A stretch of 33,605 nt of DNA, taken from positions 1 to 33,605 of the forward strand of contig NZ_WVUG01000064.1 in assembly GCF_017614965.1 (NCBI RefSeq), written 5' to 3'. This DNA is from Streptomyces griseorubiginosus. GTDB taxonomy: Bacteria; Actinomycetota; Actinomycetes; Streptomycetales; Streptomycetaceae. The notes beneath the pieces are model-generated. The model was not told where the DNA came from, did no database searches, and worked only from the letters and a program-made list of their open reading frames with translations. This document shows, one piece after another, positions 32,803 to 33,605 of the stretch. Each line of letters begins with the position of its first letter. The first letter of the stretch is position 1. The translations under genes were made by a program, and so were the position numbers.

Positions 32803-32822
32803 CGGCCGAGGCGCCCGCCGGG

Positions 32823-33605
32823 TCAGGTCTCCTGGAGGATGCGGTGGAGGATCGTCGGCGTCTCCTCCGGCGATTCGGCCTCCACCACCAGGCGGTTCAT
32901 GGCGTCCCAGTAGCACTCGACGTCGGCGGGCCGGTCGGGATAGAGCGCGGTGGCGAGTCGTTCGAGGTGGACCACGTCGGGCAACTCGCTGCCGGGCAGC
33001 CGCACGATGGTCATGGGTCCGCTCTCCGCGGAGTGACCGCCGGCGAGGAACGGCAGGACCTGGACGGAGACCCGCGGGTGCCGGCACATCTCGATGAGAT
33101 GCCTGAGCTGGGCGCGCATCGTCGGGAGGCCGCCGACCGGGCGGCGCAGGGCCGCCTCGTCGATGACGGCCCAGAGCCGGGTCGCCGACCGGCCGTCGAG
33201 GATCCGCTGCCGGGTCATCCGTAGGGCGAGCCGCCGGTCGATCTCGTCCTCGGAGGCGTCAGCGTGGGCGAGCCGGATGGCGGCACGGGCGTAGTCGCGG
33301 GTCTGCAACAGGGCCGGGACGCGCTGGACTTCGTAGCAGCGGATGAGGGCCGCCGCCTGTTCCGCCGCGAGGTAGGTCTGCGACCAGGCGGGCACCACGT
33401 CGTGGTAGTCCTGCCACCACGCGGGGGTGTTGGCCGCCTCGGCCAGCGTCAGCAGGGTGGCTCGCTCCGCCTCGTCCGTGACGCCGTAGAGGGTGAGCAG
33501 ATCGGCCACGTCGCGCAGCTTGAACCCGTGCCGCCCGGCCTCCATGCGGCTGATCTTCGACCGGGAGCCGCGGATGACCCGCCCCGCCTCCTCACGGGAG
33601 ACACC
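32823..33605 (-). CDS. XRE-family regulator with DUF5753 domain (5' end beyond window)
   Basis: The visible 260 residues run off the right edge, so the start is missing. The part nearest the edge is the XRE helix-turn-helix recognition region (SREEAGRVIRGSRSKISRME). It is followed by the DUF5753 domain of WhiJ/Scr1-type regulators: PAWWQDYHD, AAALIRCYEVQRVPALLQT, and a C-terminal VQVLPFLAGGH with GPMTIVRLP. In Streptomyces such proteins usually pair with small DUF397 partners and influence development; any partner would lie outside this window. An ATG at 33545 exists in frame but would delete the DNA-binding helices, so it is not the start. Confidence 0.92.
   Translation of the reverse strand, partial: GVSREEAGRVIRGSRSKISRMEAGRHGFKLRDVADLLTLYGVTDEAERATLLTLAEAANTPAWWQDYHDVVPAWSQTYLAAEQAAALIRCYEVQRVPALLQTRDYARAAIRLAHADASEDEIDRRLALRMTRQRILDGRSATRLWAVIDEAALRRPVGGLPTMRAQLRHLIEMCRHPRVSVQVLPFLAGGHSAESGPMTIVRLPGSELPDVVHLERLATALYPDRPADVECYWDAMNRLVVEAESPEETPTILHRILQET

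Noticed and set aside
1..33605. CRISPR arrays, tRNA/rRNA genes, insertion sequences, attachment sites
   Set aside because: I looked for repeat-spacer arrays, tRNA-like cloverleaf ends, transposase motifs and flanking inverted repeats, and found nothing I could support.

Overview
The window is a high-GC actinobacterial chromosome segment, almost certainly Streptomyces. Third codon positions are strongly GC-biased, many genes start with GTG and are coupled by ATGA or GTGA overlaps, and there is a DUF574 methyltransferase next to an XRE/DUF5753 regulator. One regulator carries a rare TTA (bldA-type) codon. There are about 23 protein genes. I saw no rRNA, tRNA, CRISPR array or insertion sequence, and no gene-free stretch longer than 300 bases.

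Left part (1-11194): an unrecognised protein is followed by a MoxR-type AAA+ ATPase coupled to an HExxH/VWA protein. Next comes a sugar-acid locus. A FadR-type GntR regulator is divergent from D-mannonate dehydratase (ManD), a fructuronate reductase-type dehydrogenase (UxuB) and a zinc-type L-idonate/L-gulonate dehydrogenase, with a perfect palindromic operator candidate in the divergent gap. This set could run L-gulonate -> D-fructuronate -> D-mannonate -> 2-keto-3-deoxygluconate. A very large Tat-exported beta-propeller/amidohydrolase fusion follows on the minus strand.

Middle (11380-17432): a nucleoside deaminase-fold protein and a DUF1684 protein. Then a cytochrome P450 and a cysteine-desulfurase-like PLP enzyme on the minus strand, divergent from an amidohydrolase-2 protein. 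A GNAT acetyltransferase and a CGNR zinc-finger regulator have start codons only 26 bp apart.

Core of interest (17561-28090): four co-directional genes encode an acyl-CoA carboxylase beta subunit, a FadD32-like fatty acyl-AMP ligase, a Pks13-like synthase (ACP-KS-AT-ACP-TE) and a secreted antigen-85-like acyltransferase/esterase. They are followed by two hairpins, a PucR-type regulator with a TTA codon, and a secreted mycobacterial-type cutinase ending in a near-perfect terminator. The gene set and domain order match the mycobacterial mycolic acid condensation locus (accD4-pks13-fadD32 with fbp/Ag85 and cutinase-like genes), yet Streptomyces are not known to make mycolates. I infer a pathway for an alpha-alkyl beta-keto lipid that is exported or transferred outside the cell. 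Its product and acceptor are unknown, and no keto-reductase or biotin-carrying alpha subunit is present in the window.

Right part (28114-33605): a secreted lipase-like protein convergent with the cutinase, an OsmC-family protein, an SHS-type MFS carboxylate transporter, a DUF574 SAM methyltransferase, and an XRE/DUF5753 regulator cut by the window edge.
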